Of a stretch of 64,000 bases of DNA, positions 47,505-61,487 are shown one piece after another. How positions within the stretch are numbered: the first letter of the stretch is position 1; each line of letters starts with the position of its first letter. Made by a program: the position numbers and the translations under genes. The notes under the pieces were generated by a model. It did not search any database. It saw nothing but the letters and a program-made list of their open reading frames with translations, and had not been told where the DNA came from. Source of the stretch: Sanderia malayensis (Eukaryota > Cnidaria > Scyphozoa > Semaeostomeae > Pelagiidae); the NCBI GenBank assembly GCA_013076295.1, contig RQOL01000540.1, forward strand, positions 372,001 through 436,000. Reading direction: 5' to 3'.

Positions 47505-48100
47505 CACAGAAGTGATAGTCCTAAAAGATTACCTCACCGAGTCAAGAAACTTCGGATAGTGTTTCCAATCATTTAGAACGTGTTCCAGCTGCATTTACAT
47601 TCCTGAAAAAGAAAAATAAATTTAGATTGATTTAATAACGTCATCATGTTTGGCAGTCACAAGTAATAATTAGACACATTTAAGAGAAATGATAGTCCTA
47701 AAACATCCTACAAGGTCAAAAAGCTTACCTGACTGAAGGAAGAAGAAAGTTTGGATAATTTCTCCAGGCATTCAGAAGGTGTTCCAGCTATCAGCTTGCC
47801 GGCATCTTTCCAATTGACATATTTACTAATCATTGAAGTCTTGAAAGACAAGGAAAGCATAGTCCAACGACAAATGTCCGCCATCTTTGTCAGATAGCAT
47901 CAGCTTCCATGTTTTTCTTCGTTGCGCTTCTTCGACATTTCTTCCAAGTCATCCCGATATTCTTCCTCTCCACAAACCAAGATCAAGGGCCTCAAACTTC
48001 ACGTGGCTGAGCTTTTATACTCCCACTGGCTCAGCAAAGCACACTGGGTACCGGAAACGTTATCTCCAGACCATATTTGGCAATCTCATTTGCAACGAGT
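47505..48100 (-). repeat. Long inverted repeat, right arm (copy B)
   Basis: Reverse complement of 45165-45780. It contains a minus-strand first exon and donor (GTAAGC near 47725) and the DWKHYPKFLDS segment near 47540-47590. The start ATGGCGGACATTTGTCG is near 47883. Confidence 0.8.
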
Positions 48101-48213
48101 TTGAAGACCGCTGGACGAGAAGGTCCGCCAATTCAATTCAATTGATAGCTGCTCTGTTGACAAAAAATTCCAATTACAAAGCAGACCAATGAAAACCATT
48201 AAAGGCCTTCAGG

Positions 48214-48477
48214 ATGATATTTCTCCTCAAAACAATAGAAAATCTTACCATCTGCCGACCCGAGCTTCAACAATTAATAACAGAAATTCCAACAAGGAAA
48301 GTAGTTCAAGCTTCTGTTTTTAAAGCGCCAGCGGAATGGTCAAGCTTTATTGGTGGCTTAACTGAAGCCTCTCCCATTTCTGGGTTTTTGCATCCGGATC
48401 ATGATATTCTTGCTCTGGTTGAAAAAATATCAGAAGGCCACCCAATATACAACGATCCATTCAACTATTACAATTAA
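48214..48477 (+). CDS. Unrecognised 87-codon ORF (copy B)
   Basis: The frame MIFLLKTIENLTICRPELQQ ... EWSSFIGGLTEASPISGF ... GHPIYNDPFNYYN is uninterrupted. It is followed about 60 nt later by AATAAA (48536-48541). The orthologous frame in copy A has a nonsense change. It could be a short gene, a terminal exon of a larger + strand gene, or the tail of a transposon protein. No family was recognised. Confidence 0.4.
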   Translation: MIFLLKTIENLTICRPELQQLITEIPTRKVVQASVFKAPAEWSSFIGGLTEASPISGFLHPDHDILALVEKISEGHPIYNDPFNYYN

Positions 48478-48603
48478 AATTTTCCATTCTCTTTTCATTG
48501 AGCCTTGCAATTAAAAACGTGTTCTCCTCCCATGCAATAAAGAACGTTTTAAAACGGATGGTTAATATTGTGTGAGACATTGCCTCCTTGGTTGACTCAC
48601 AAT

Positions 48604-48750
48604 TTACAGCTCCTCTTGGCCAAAAGGAAAGAATATTAAACCACTGGCTAAACCTACCAAAATTACGAGAAAGAAGAATTTATGCTGTCGACCAAAGAAA
48701 AACGTGAGAACCAAAATCGGGTTGTCAGTAAAATTACAAAGGTCACCCAT
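48604..48750 (-). CDS. Putative small hydrophobic protein (copy B)
   Basis: A 48-residue frame MGDLCNFTDNPILVLTFFFG ... VILVGLASGLIFFPFGQEEL with two hydrophobic stretches. It aligns without gaps to the copy A frame at 14471-14659 and ends at a TAA that copy A lacks. Coding status is unproven. Confidence 0.3.
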   Translation of the reverse strand: MGDLCNFTDNPILVLTFFFGRQHKFFFLVILVGLASGLIFFPFGQEEL

Positions 48751-48859
48751 TTCTGCTGCTCTGAGTCTTTACTGTTTTTTGTAAACACGGTGAGTCAGCA
48801 TACAACAACAATAGCATAGCCTATAATATGTTTTCATTTCAGTTGTATACTCACTTTAT

Positions 48860-50730
48860 CGCACGAGTTGCTACAAGGTTTCGTAACACGCAAGCTGGGA
48901 AAACGAACAATCAACAGAAGAAACGTAATAGAATCACAAGAGGGCTTCTCCCTAAAAATGTGTATCCTCTTGTGTTGTTTGCTAAAGAAAACCAATTCAC
49001 ACTTGATATAACGAATAAATGCATACTCTAATACTAAATAAATAAGTGAATAATAAAAAAGCTTAATGTGCCAACAACTTACAATCTATGTATCCCTGTA
49101 GCTATGAAGCATGCAGAATGGCCTAACCACAGCAAAGGATGGGCCTATTACGGCTAGCAACAACAATAGGCCACAACTAAAACACTAATGCCAATGATAC
49201 TAGTGATGACGATCTTAAACGTAACAAAACTAGCAAGAGTAAGTCAGTGAGTGTCCCTAGACAAGCTTTATACCCATAGGAAATGCACAAAAATGAAAAT
49301 ATGCACGCCTATGGAAATTCCTAATAAGGATTTATGCAAAGTGCCACACGATGCAACGACACTGAAAGGAGGCTAAAAATAAGCCTCGTTTTGGCACTAG
49401 CAATTGTGAAAGAGAGATCATTAACTGAATCAATTTTGATGGCATTTCATTCCCTGATTCATTTGATATTTTTCAATTTCTCTTCGGCAATCATATAAAC
49501 AATAGTCTACTAGCTGTTAACATTGTTAAAACGAGTGCTGCTGTGATGTAAAACGGATATTCAGGACTAAAGCATGAGCATTTGATTAAAACGATATGTT
49601 TTGAAATGAGTGCTTCAAAAAAATATAGAGGGTGTTTAGCGTGCTTGGAAGCCTAAATATCTATATTTGATGTGATTGAATGGTGTCACTTGTATTTGAT
49701 ACTTGTTATTGTTATTTACGTTTCATGGCTAGATTTTGAAATTTCAGCAAATTATTCTCAATCAAGAGAGGGTGTACGCTCAGAAGATAAAATTCAAATC
49801 TTTGTTGACTTCACCATGAAAACAAAACAATACCAAAAACAGAGGAATAAATGTAGAAAACCGCAGATTAAAAAGAAAACCAAATTAAATGCACATCAAC
49901 AATTTGAAATCTGAAATCAGGATTTTCTGGACTGGGATTACTTTCAATACCCCCTGCTAAAAACAATAAAATACATAATGATGGTGCAAATGATGATATA
50001 GTTTTGGGGGCCTACGATACTTCCGCACAGCTTTTCTCTTCCACTTGCAGGCATTCATTTTTTTCAACTTATACCCACGACAAGAAAGCAACTCCTGTGA
50101 TTTGTCAAAATAAAAATGGCTTTTTGGGCCTTCTCGATTCTGACCACGAATTAAAGTTAACAACCAAACCAGATAAGCCAACCAAATATCGTTTTTACAA
50201 TGTTTCTACATCTAAAACATCTCGCTCTGCACTGCACCGCCATTGATGAATTGATAACAAAAGCAGCATGCGGCTAAACGGAAAAGGATTTGAGGCCACG
50301 CGTAGGCGCATTGAATTGCATTGACACAAACATCCAAACATCTGGGAATTTTTCTCGAGAAGGACCCGATTATATTCTGCTGCGCAGCCGCTTCACTTCG
50401 TTCCGCTACGCAGCAGCAACTAGCATAAATAAGCTTGGGTATGCAAAAACTGCCAGCGAGTCCCAAGCGGAGAAAATAGCAGCAATAGCTGAATGCTGGG
50501 AAAGATTAATAACAAACGAGCGAACACCAACTGCCACGGCGTTGAGTTTGACTCTCCACAGAGTAACTGGAAGCAAAGAAGCAACCAAGCTTTTGCATCA
50601 CTGTGGGATGGGGATCTCGTACGCAGATGTGCGCTTGCTGACAAACAAATGGGCACAAGCAATATCAATGGATCACAAAAAGATGCAAGGTCAGCGCAAA
50701 CCGCAGCGCAGAAGCAAAGCAAACAATTAT
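48860..50730 (+). mobile_element. Copy B-specific insertion with transposon-type ORF
   Basis: The sequence diverges from copy A at about 48860 and rejoins it near 50695. At 50290-50742 an open frame includes AEKIAAIAECWERLI, TALSLTLHRVTGSKEATKLL and CGMGISYADVRLLTNKWA. This resembles the N-terminal part of a multicopy, function-unknown protein family that I recall as common in cnidarian and sponge genomes and linked to mobile elements. It is truncated here. Parts of the insertion (49390-49520) recur at 31540-31680. Element ends were not found. Confidence 0.5.
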
Positions 50731-50782
50731 TGTTTATTGTGAACGATAGTGATTATAAAAAAAGTTAAAACATTAAAGAGTC

Positions 50783-50788
50783 TTTATT
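50783..50788 (-). terminator. Polyadenylation signal of NLR copy B
   Basis: AATAAA on the minus strand, about 115 nt past the predicted stop at 50904, in sequence conserved with copy A. Confidence 0.6.
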
Positions 50789-50903
50789 TAATTATACGAA
50801 TAAAAACTTGTTCATTAATACTGTTCATATCCTACGTATTTACAAAATCCCTTCATATCTTTGACTTCATTTGTGTCATTTTAAAAGCCATTTTACAACA
50901 CCA

Positions 50904-53900
50904 TCACCACGCTGTTAAAAAAGAAAACATTTAGATGTTAAAACTGGCTTCTTCTCATTTTAATATAACAATAACAAAATTGATACAAATAAAAATGATG
51001 TCAAGATTGTCAAGAATTTGTTGAAGTGATGTTGTAAGCTTTTACAATAGTTTCTGGAAATGAATGTTTTAAAATCTGAAATCACCGTATCGAGTTTTAT
51101 TGAATTGGAAAATAATAAAAAACCGCAGGGGCACTTTAACCGTAGCAGAGAGGATATAAGAATATCTTATATCTCATCTCTATGGACTCAAAAAAGTCAA
51201 TTAGATTCCCTCGCCAATATTTATACGAATGATAATGTAGCGTGTCTATTTTGTATAAATACACGCTTTTTTTTTTATAAGAAACCTGGCTCAAGGCCTA
51301 GTAGTAAAAGTTTCTTAATTTTTAGCCACATTTTAGTTCTAAAAGTTTCTTAAAAGTTTCTTAATCTAATGAGCACGAAGTTCCAGTGAAAACGAAGAAA
51401 AAACGTGGATGTGGCAAAATATCGGTATTATATCAAAGAAAAATCGTCAATGCGAAAAATCGTCATGTGGAGCCGACAATGTTATGCTTAGCACATAAAA
51501 CATACTTACTGTAGTTGACATTTGCTAAATCCGTAAAGGGAAAACGTGTTTCCGAAATTTCTAATGTTTCTTAGATATTTCCTTGTAGTTCTAAAAGTTT
51601 CTTAAATTTTAGAGCGTCTAGATCTAGGTTTCTTATAAACCGGTTTCTTATAAAAAAAAAGCGTGTACGTAAAATCAAATTATGGTCCACTGCATAATCA
51701 ATTGCATCACTTTATTTTTAACTTCACAAGCATGACTTAATCTTTCTTCTCGAAATAACCAGAAATTTATTTGCTTATGGTCGTCATAACCTTTAATATG
51801 ATTATATATATAGCTTGTAAATAGTAGAAAGTGTCAGTAGAAAGAATTTTTTGAGTTTCACAATCATAAAATCCAGAGTAAAATTAGGAAGCATTGTTTG
51901 TCTCAAGTCACTGTTAACATCTATCCTACTCCAGTCACAAACAAAGTCAAACGAGAATATTTGTTATTCCATATTGTACCATACTTGGATTAGTAACATT
52001 GCTTATTTTCGTTGTTATTACAATAGCGAATTATTGAGATGCATATGTTCAATATAAGATTAATTATAACAGAACAAAAGACTTACCAAATTCAGCGTTG
52101 ATCTCTTCCTTCACCTTTGCGAAGTTCGTGTCGAAATTTGTTTCGTCAGTCCAGCATATACACGTACTCTCTCTTACTATCTTATTCAATTCGTCGCCGG
52201 GTTGGAAGTCACTGTCCAGCTTCACTGCTATAATATTTGGAGAGAGCAAATACTAAAAATACAAGAAAAGAAAACAACATAGTAAAGTATATCAACATGC
52301 TGAAGCAAACAGACTGATTAAAAATATCAGAGCAATAGACAGGAATTAACTTTATAAATAATCATACAGTGATAAGAAACTGACAACCTTACCTCAGCAT
52401 ACTCCATCATCTCCTTACATTGTATAGATTCTTCGTATCCATCAGTCAATAAAACGACAACAACTCGAGGGCAATACTTCCATAACTTAATATTAACAAA
52501 CACGGGACAACCAAATTCATCTGCGAATTTCTGTTTAATTTGAATTGCTTCGACCTGGTTGCCAGGCGCATTCGAAATTACGATGAACTTCCAATCTGGA
52601 AATAAAAAATCAATAATAATCAAATGATACAAGAAATGCAACATTAGTACAATCAATATGTTAATCGTAATCAAAACATAACACTTGACACAGCAATGCT
52701 ATCTTTTCGTTTATGAAAACAAATTATTTTACCTATTCTAACTGCTATAAATTTTGTAATATATTTTGTAATCTTAAAAAGACAGCACTTTGTTAATTTC
52801 ATTGTATTCACAAAGATTGAATTCTCAACTAAACAAATTTTCATTGTTATCGAAATATTATTGTCAAAGTTCAATTTCATTCGCGGAGTGTTGATGAAAA
52901 ACTTTCCAATGTTTATTAATAATAATTAACTTACCCATTATTATAGCTGGTATCGCCCGATTTAATCCAAAAACCATTTCGGCATTATTTCGTTTATCTG
53001 TAAAGTCCAAACACGGGTTTGAATCAAACACAAAACTCATCTCGTTACTTGGATGAAAATCTGCTTCCAACTTCACAAGTAGAATTTTAATCTCTTCGTT
53101 CTATAATTAAAGACAAATAAATTTGATAAAGACAACCAACGAAAGAAAGATAGAGTAAATATAGATGATACAAATATCTACTGAATATGAAACACAAATA
53201 CAGGCTCGTGTTAGCAAAATCATTTACCTGGGCAAAAAGAATATCTCTCTCAATCTCTTTTGAAATTTGATGTTGAATAAAGACAACCAGAATGAAAGGG
53301 ATTTCATTATATTGTCTTTCAAACTCTTCAATGTTTTTGTCCATCGCAATATAACCATTCTTATCATCCAGTTTTTCTTTCAGTTGAAGGACAAAGTCAC
53401 GGCTTTCTGGTTCACACAAAAGTAGGATTGATCTTGGCCCTACGAATAGAAATCAAATGATTGGGAATTAACAAAATAATAACATAACATAAGCCACTGG
53501 ACATGGAAATCCAGTTGCATTTGAAGTTGTCAAGTAACAATAAATTATAACTTAGTAATTAATTCACCATTTAGAAGACAACATGATTAGCATGATAAGT
53601 GAAAATAGAAATTATATGTCAAGAGAAGAGCCGCGCAACATTGTATAAAATAGTTTAAAAATTTTAGTTCACTTACCACGTTCAATGATCATTACTCCAT
53701 TCTCTCTCATCTAGAATTGAAAAACAATGTTCAAGTTTTTCTTTATAATTACAAATATGATGGACAAATAACAGTTAAACACAACAGTATATTTTTGGTG
53801 CAGAATAATTTCGAAAACATTTGAGAATTTGTTGACCAGCAAAAATGTAAATATTTTACCGCCGCCCAACACAAAACAAAATATAAAGAAATTTTGCTGA

Positions 53901-56900
53901 GATATTTAGCAAAATCCCATAAATTTCAAACAAATACTTGAAATTAAGCAACAGTTATAAACTTGTGAGTTTGAAACTATGTAAATGTTGCTAAAGCTTT
54001 GTGCCAAAGTTGTTAACTAAATGCTCTTCAAAAATCAACAAAAACTTAGCAAATTCAAAAGTTAGATAAATGCATTCATCAGATTTAAAGCCGCAATCCG
54101 TCAAGAACTTAAAACTTCCAAAACTTTAAATGCTTTCTTCATTACTGAATTGATGATACAACTTTTTTATGAAGTATTAAAATAGCACAGAATTCTATAG
54201 AAAAATTATGTGGCTTCAAATGATATCAAATCAAGGAACGGTGAAATGAGAATTAGAACTAGCAAAGTTCTGATTTTGAAATTTCTACAAAACGGGCGCC
54301 ATTTCAAAGTTTAATTCACAACGCATGAAACAAGCATTAACATTGAATATATGAAATGGTTGCTAAATTCAAAATAATTCTTGTTATATTTTATCATATA
54401 TGCTTTCTTTACTATTTTATGATTGCTATTATATTGTCATAACTCTAAATGTTCAACCCAAACAAGGCTTCAAATTTCTCAGTTGTTGAATGAAATTTTC
54501 GGCGCCAATTACTCATCACATTTAAAACTTTATTTCTTCAACATTATAATATTATTATGTAATTGAAGTTTAAAGTAATAAATTGATAAAATAATTAACC
54601 ACCTGGTAATGTTAATCCATATATATGAAATATAGACAGTGACAATACAAATAATAATGTTCTTACCTTTTGCTTTAAATCATGATTCACCAGTGGACAA
54701 TACTGTAACCACATCACCATCAACCTACGTGGCTTTATCTGAATCACTTTCTCCACGATCTTTTCAAATTCATTTCCACCAACCCGAACATCCCACAACA
54801 CAACCTCTTCCGCCAAACCAAATAGATTGGCGGCTGAGCTCGACTCGGATTGGTCAATTTTCATTCGTTCCATTCCCAACTTTTTCAATTTCATTCTTGT
54901 TGTTGATTCATTCGCATTGGTGGTGAACAAAGGGACCTTGCAGTTAACAAACCGAACACTCCCGCAGAAAGCCACGTTGCGGTGGACCAACATTAACTGG
55001 TGTTCAGTAAAATGATTTACATCTTTCAACTGAACAAAGTCAATGTCGATCCACCTGGCGTAATCAAGGATTTCCATCTCTCTCAAATCATTTATGTGAA
55101 ATTCAATCCCACTGAATGCATTCTTGATTTCAGAATCTGCCACTTTATTTCCAGTCGCCAACTTCAGAATGGATAACAAACTTGATTGGTTAAAGGCGTT
55201 GGGAGTCACTCTCACATAGGCATATGAACGTGGCTTTATTGACTTCAGCAGTTCTTTCAAGAATTTCACATCACGGACTTTATCGCTCGCAACAAAACAG
55301 TCGGCCAGAAATCTCACTTTCAACAAAACTTCATCATTTGGCAACTGTTAGAAGATATAATTAAAGATCAATTATACTTGTATATGTAATAATATTCTAT
55401 ATAATAAACAATTACAATTATAATCAGTAAGCATTGAATTTAAAATTACAAACCTGGTTTAAAATACCACGGATTACGCTCTGCGCGTCTTCATATGTGA
55501 TCACTTCATCACCACCATTCTTTGCAACCTGACAACAAATATAATAATAATTTATTTATATTATATAACAGATAATATATCATATATTAATTACTATCAT
55601 CAACATCACATAAGTTCACGAACCTCTTTCCCATTGGCAAGTTTTTCTACTAATTGATACGATAATTCATCATCCTCTTCAAATGAAGTTTTCTTTATGA
55701 AACTGAATCGTACAAAACTGCACACAAACGAAATAATTTCGTAGCGTTCTTCCCTCAATAGCTCCTCAAGTAACTCGTTTCTTTTTCCATCTAGATAGAC
55801 GTGAATCGACGCCAGGAACTCCATGATCGTTAGGTGTTTAAACATATATTTACTTATACTTCCAAATGGGTTCTTTATTCCCAATAGAAACCCTTCAATA
55901 AACTGTTCATCCTTACACTCTAGCTCCGTCTTTTTGAAGATAATGCTTCCTGAATTGTATAGCTGGAATGCCTGTCTACATATCGCCAGCAACTGCTCTG
56001 AATAATGAGAAAAGATTTCACATCCAGCGGCTTTGTTGGCCAGATCTTTGTCTTTGAAGTGCTGTTTCATCAACAAAAATAGCATCCAGCTATAAAGATC
56101 ATTCTTGCTGGTGAATGATTTCCCTTCTGTTGATAGCATAACAGCACAACAAATTGTATTTAAAAATTGAGGAATTGTTGCAATGTGAGATATAATTGTC
56201 GATTTCTGAATTGCCTCCTTAATTTTTTGTTCTGTTAATGAAGATTCATCCTGACTCTTGTCTGTTGAAAATTTAGGAAACTTTTTAATGTATTCTTCAA
56301 TCTGGTCATCATTGAGTCCAAGTATTTCTAATTTCTGGCTCTTCTGTCCGATGGAATTAACATGGTGTCTGGCATGGGGTCTGCCAAGAATTATGAATCT
56401 TGATTTCGAGAACTTTTCTGTGAACGCTTTCATAATTTTGACAGGTTCTTGCAGTTCATCCAAACCATCAATCAAAAAGACTGTGGTTTCCACATTCTCA
56501 AGAGGCATGTTTCCGAACTGTTCTTTCAAATATTCGTCAATCAAGATTTCAGGTTTTCTATCTCTGCCACTTTCACGAAAGAAACTGTTCAATTCTCTGC
56601 ATGTTATGTAGAAAAGACAGCGTGTCTGACTGCATTCTTTACAGGCCCAGTCAAGGGCCACTTTCTTTGCAAGAACAGACTTGCCAATTCCAGCTAAACC
56701 ACTAACAAACATGATTCGTTCTTTTTCCTTGTCTTCAATCATGTTCATCAATTCACCAACTTTAATAGCTCTCGCATCATCTTTTAATAAGTGAAGGTGC
56801 TTTTCCAATTCACCATGATACCCTTTGTCCTTAGCTGTGTATCTCTTCTCCTCTTCTACTATCTTTAAAGTCACAGAAAAATCGTTGATATCCAAATCCA

Positions 56901-59900
56901 GTGAAATAATACAATTTTCCATTGTATCAATACAATTGACCTCGTGTGTTGAGCAATCCTTCTGATACTTTTCTCGTAAGCCGGAAAAAGCTAACAAAAA
57001 TGAAAAGATTTCCAACATTATAAAATATAATTAAACTAAACAGCAGAATAAATTGTTTCAAATAGCGCAACGCAAAACTGAAGTCAAACCGCCAAAACAT
57101 ACGAAGCACAAAATGTTACAACTTTTTTCGAAAAGCGGCGTGAATTTTTATAATTTTTTTTGCTAATATCCACCTTATTTTAGGCGATATAACCTACTTA
57201 ATGGAAACTACTTTTAGTAAAATAATTTCACTTCTAATAAGACTCTTTTAATAATTTGGCCTGGTGATGAGAAAATACTGGTGAACAAGACAACATTGTT
57301 TGGGGGGTGAGTGGGGGTTCGCATTCCGTTCACAGGGAACAAAGTGTGCAGCAACATAGCATTATCCAATGAAATTTTCAAGTGTCCCAGGGAGTTTTGT
57401 CACTCATTGTAGTTTTGAATGGCTGATAAATAGCTACGTAACGTCACGTTATGGTGGACTAAAATCAACAAATCAAATGACAAGATGCAGCTATCCTCAT
57501 ATAGTTGCATAAATGGGTATGGATTGAGAAAGTTGCATAAAAAGATATAGATAGGGATAAATGTAATTTGCTATCTCTGCTAAAATACACAAAGATAACT
57601 GCTCTGGTGAAACATTACCCCCACTCAATTAACTTCTCAATTTTGTTGTTAAACAAACTAAAGCAAAGCAATTAACATGTGGCATCTCAGTTTTGCTTGC
57701 ACTGGTGGACAATTTCCTTCCCTTGCCAAGATGGCACAAATGATAAATATCTTTAGAATTAAAAATACAGTGATGATAAATATCTTAGAATTAACTTAAG
57801 AATCCTTTCCAATTAAAAATCAGATTTAAGAATGTTTGCAAACTTACCATTTGCAGACTGAGGTTTGCTAACAACGACTTCTTTATCTCCATTTACATCT
57901 ATACAAAAAAACATTTGATTTAAGTTCGAATCCAGTCATAGGTAAGAACGAGAAAATGGTTAGGACCATTACACATCCAGTGTCAACAAAACACAAGGAG
58001 ACATTTAGAACAAAGCCTGGATTGAGTCAAACTCAAAAGCTATATGTGACATTTGGCCCAAAAAATAGCATTGTTGATGGTTTGGAGACAACATCACCAT
58101 ATACAAGGGTAGAGAGGGGTTAGAGAAATAAAGTGGGGTTTTAGGGGCAAGGAGGAAAGTGTATGCACCACACGGTTATCCATCCCTGTTGCTCTGTCGC
58201 TGAATTTCAAATACTAGGCTGCTAATGGGTCGTCATATTACATGGGTCCCCATATCACTCTAGTCTTTAAACACAAAAAATTTATCTGAACATGAATCAT
58301 CTTAAAAAGTCTACAATACAATGACAAGCACAATGATGAAAGTACCTTGTAAGCTTGAAGAGGTGAAAGTTGTAGGACCAGTTGTTACTTCACTGTTACC
58401 AGAAACATTTTCAAGCACAGTTCCAACTGTGTCATATGTGCGAGTGGTACCTGTTAAACAAATAGCTGAGTTGAGTATTTAATAATTAACTCTTGCCTTA
58501 ATTACCATTTACTTAATGGAAACTACTTCAATGAAATCTTGCTCCTTCTAATATGATTTTAAGACTTGTAAAAAAGTATCTGAGTGAATATAAAATCTGT
58601 TGCAGCAAACCAAATTTTCTCAATCAAAAACTTCAGGCAACGTTTAATATTTTCTCGCAAATCAAATTTCTGATGCTATGTGCAAATTTCTGATGCTATG
58701 TGCAAATTAAGTGAATGACGAACATACTACAAAATTATTACTGAATGACAAACATGTGACGAAATACCAAAATATTATTTCTTCCTTTTAAAATGTTTTT
58801 TGGAGTTCCTAAAATAGTAGCACTTATTGAAATATTCAAGGTTACGTGCTACGGGCCAATGGAAGTGACAAAAAAGTGATAGAAAGCATTACAGTTTTCG
58901 CTTGAGCACAAAATAAAGCCTAATCAATGTCCAATGCAAATCAGAGAGACAATAAGAAAATGATAACTACATCATGTTGTTTGCTATTTCTACAAAAATA
59001 AACCAATATGGTGATTCTCGCATTGTGACATTGGTTTCCCTTCTGCTGTTTAAGCAAGCCAGCCCAAACGAATTACCATGTCTAATTGGCATTGAGTATT
59101 ATTTGTCCTAGTCAAAACACTAACCTTGTTCAATATTGCCAATTGTTATGGGTGCTTCACCAGAAGCTATGTTTATGACTGGTCCATAATACGCAATATG
59201 TGTAGCACCTGAGAAATAAATAACAATTGGATTTTATTCTTTGCCTTTATCAAACATCTGACAATGATTATTGCAATGTGATATAATTACACTTTTGGAC
59301 AAGAAATTGAACATATAAATGAATAAATAGTTTATGTGTCATTCATTGATAGTGAATGATTTCCTTTGCAAACTCAATACACCATCAATAAATCGTTACA
59401 CCGTAACAGTGTTCCATTTGCAAGAGACTTAATAATAATATTTAGCTTTCAGATTGGACAAAACATGATTGGGACGTTTTTAAACAGAAATCTACAAAAT
59501 CCTGGTAATAAAATGCCCTCAAAAGGGAGAATGTTCATGATTTCCTTAACCTATTAAAGCCATCTTGTCATGGGTGGTCTGGCCCAGGTGGCGAAGTGGC
59601 GATCACAACCCTGGCCTTCTGATTTTTATCATAAACTAAAACTACGGGCCCTTTTTGAAGACTTGGGCCACCCTAAAACGGGCCCCTTTGGTTTGCCAGC
59701 CACCCTGCAATCATGATGCCAGACCACCTCTGCATATTGTTGACACAACACAGCAGAACTTAGTTGCAATAATAGAGCATGTAACAGAACAAAACAACTA
59801 GTAATAAAACTACAACAACTCCTTGATTAAACAACATCAGCAAAAAATACTTGAAAGTAAATAAAACCCCACTGAAATAAAAAACCCCTCTAAAAATGCA

Positions 59901-60360
59901 GGAATAAATAAATCCAAATAAAAATAAATAAATGAATTTAAAAGACACTTAATCACAAAAATACTGCCAGTACATTTAAGAAATTATACTATATATCTAT
60001 GAAAACGAAACATAGATCAATATCTGAAATACAACCAACCTGGAACAACTTCTTTACCTATGTCCATTCTTTCAATGCCATGCATAAACTCTAATGAAAT
60101 AAATAATGAAGCTTGTCAATGAAACAATCAATTATTTTCACACATGGTGGACCATTCAAACCATAGAAAAACAATTGTTGCTGGAAATATCCAAAAAAAA
60201 TAAACTATGTATTCCAATTATGTGATTTATTTATTTAATTATAACGCCAATTGTGAAACATGCTCCCATAGCATTTAAAAAAGCAAAATTAAAATTTACC
60301 TTCTTGAACATCAGTACAAGATTCCTCTTCTATCTTCTTGTCTTCTCCAGTGTCTTCCAT
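50904..60360 (-). CDS. NACHT + LRR-like + tandem TIR receptor (NLR copy B)
   Basis: Fourteen coding exons join in frame: 60300-60360, 60040-60090, 59125-59208, 58346-58450, 57848-57898, 55624-56990, 55454-55528, 54667-55344, 53677-53710, 53228-53439, 52935-53100, 52393-52595, 52087-52252 and 50904-50911. They sum to 3261 nt (1086 aa). The start MEDTGEDKKIEEESCTDVQE is acidic. Four further small phase-1 exons form a disordered-looking N-terminus (AYYGPVINIASGEAPITIGN, VTTGPTTFTSSSLQ). The NACHT exon has GLAGIGKS, FLIDGLDEL and FKHLTIMEFLAS. A degenerate LRR-like exon follows. TIR-like domain 1 has PRSILLLCEPESRDFVLQ, EEIKILLVKLEADFHP. TIR-like domain 2 has VVVVLLTDGYEESIQCKEMM, NIIAVKLDSDFQPGDELN. 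All splice sites are GT/AG and no frame break was seen. No DEATH or CARD domain is visible. It is likely a functional cytosolic immune-type receptor. Confidence 0.8.
51262..51665. mobile_element. Tc1/mariner-like MITE (404 bp)
   Basis: Inverted ends CACGCTTTTTTTTTTATAAG and CTTATAAAAAAAAAGCGTG are flanked by TA on both sides. The interior has repeated AAAAGTTTCTTAA. It lies in the last intron of NLR copy B and is absent from the copy A intron (near 15310-15345). Confidence 0.75.
55624..56990 (-). other. NACHT exon of NLR copy B
   Basis: 1367 nt, the same length and phases as in copy A. It starts AFSGLREKYQKDCSTHEVNC. The first glycine of the copy A GGLAGIGKS run is serine here (SGLAGIGKS), which leaves the P-loop GxxxxGKS intact. 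Confidence 0.93.
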
Positions 60361-60365
60361 GGTCT

Positions 60366-61487
60366 CTGGGGAATTAAAAAATGCAACCCATTTAAAAAGA
60401 ACTTTAATATAGAATTTAATCTTCGATAATTTCTCACGACACCAAACACGCCTTAGCATGAATGCAACTAATTTAAAATAATATTATTACAACAAATTTT
60501 GTTTGAAAGGCATAATTCCTTCAGCTTCTCAACTTTAACTTTCAAACATAGCCAGCCACTCCAGCCCAGCTCTGATTATTGTAACAAGAATCAAGGCAAA
60601 TTTTGCTAAAACATGGAAAGTTCTATAATGATTGGATTGGATTATGTCAAATAAGCAAGCTCTACATCCCTTGTATTGTAAAACGACTCTGATAAAATTG
60701 CACAATGGTTCTTGCCAATGGTTTCCCTTGAGGCATTTAAAGATCGGAAAACAAGTTGAGACCAGATCTCATTACTTTATTTTAACTTGAAATACCACAA
60801 GGGTGGGAGCTTATTCATGAGGGGGGCTTATTCTGCATAGGCAAAAATTGTCGGTAAGATATGCTGTTTTCGTGGAATTATCTATATCTATGTCTAAGTA
60901 TGTTAAAAAAACAAAAGAAAGTCCATCAATTAATGTATTTACTAAAATAACAAACAATCTCCAAAGTTCTCAAATATAAAGTCATCAAGTTTTATCAAAA
61001 GTTATCAAAAAATCATGCTATAAACTTTTTTGGAAAACTTCCCCATGCAATGTACATTTACACAAGATTGGCCAGCCCTAACCCTGACCCCAAGTGGTTG
61101 GTTGGTTGGAATTTGTATACTTCCATAAATATCACAAGATCAGGAGGAAGGAAGTGAATATTCACACATGGAAAAACCAATTTTGTATGTTGTAAAACGA
61201 TTGAAAGCAACATCAGATATTCTTATAGATAATTGAAATATAATAAAACATATCTTATGGTATCTATTTGTAGCTTCAGATAAAAAAGAACTCCATTTTT
61301 GACGAGTCAAAGTTGGGCATCTGCAACCTCAGCCATGTTTTCGAAATGTAAATAATGCAAGTAATTGATTGATACGCCCATGTTGAAATGAAAAATGTCA
61401 TAAAACATTTAAAGAGTCTTCTAACATTAAGAAATACATTACTTATACAATAGTGTGGTAATAAAGTGCTCAGACGCATAAACTTAC
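60366..61487 (-). other. First intron of NLR copy B
   Basis: Contains an element related, in inverted orientation, to copy A 26890-27050 (CAATCTCCAAAGTTCTCAAA; GGGTGGGAGCTTATTCATGA). From about 61125 the sequence is collinear with copy A 28110 onward. No gene was recognised. Confidence 0.55.
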
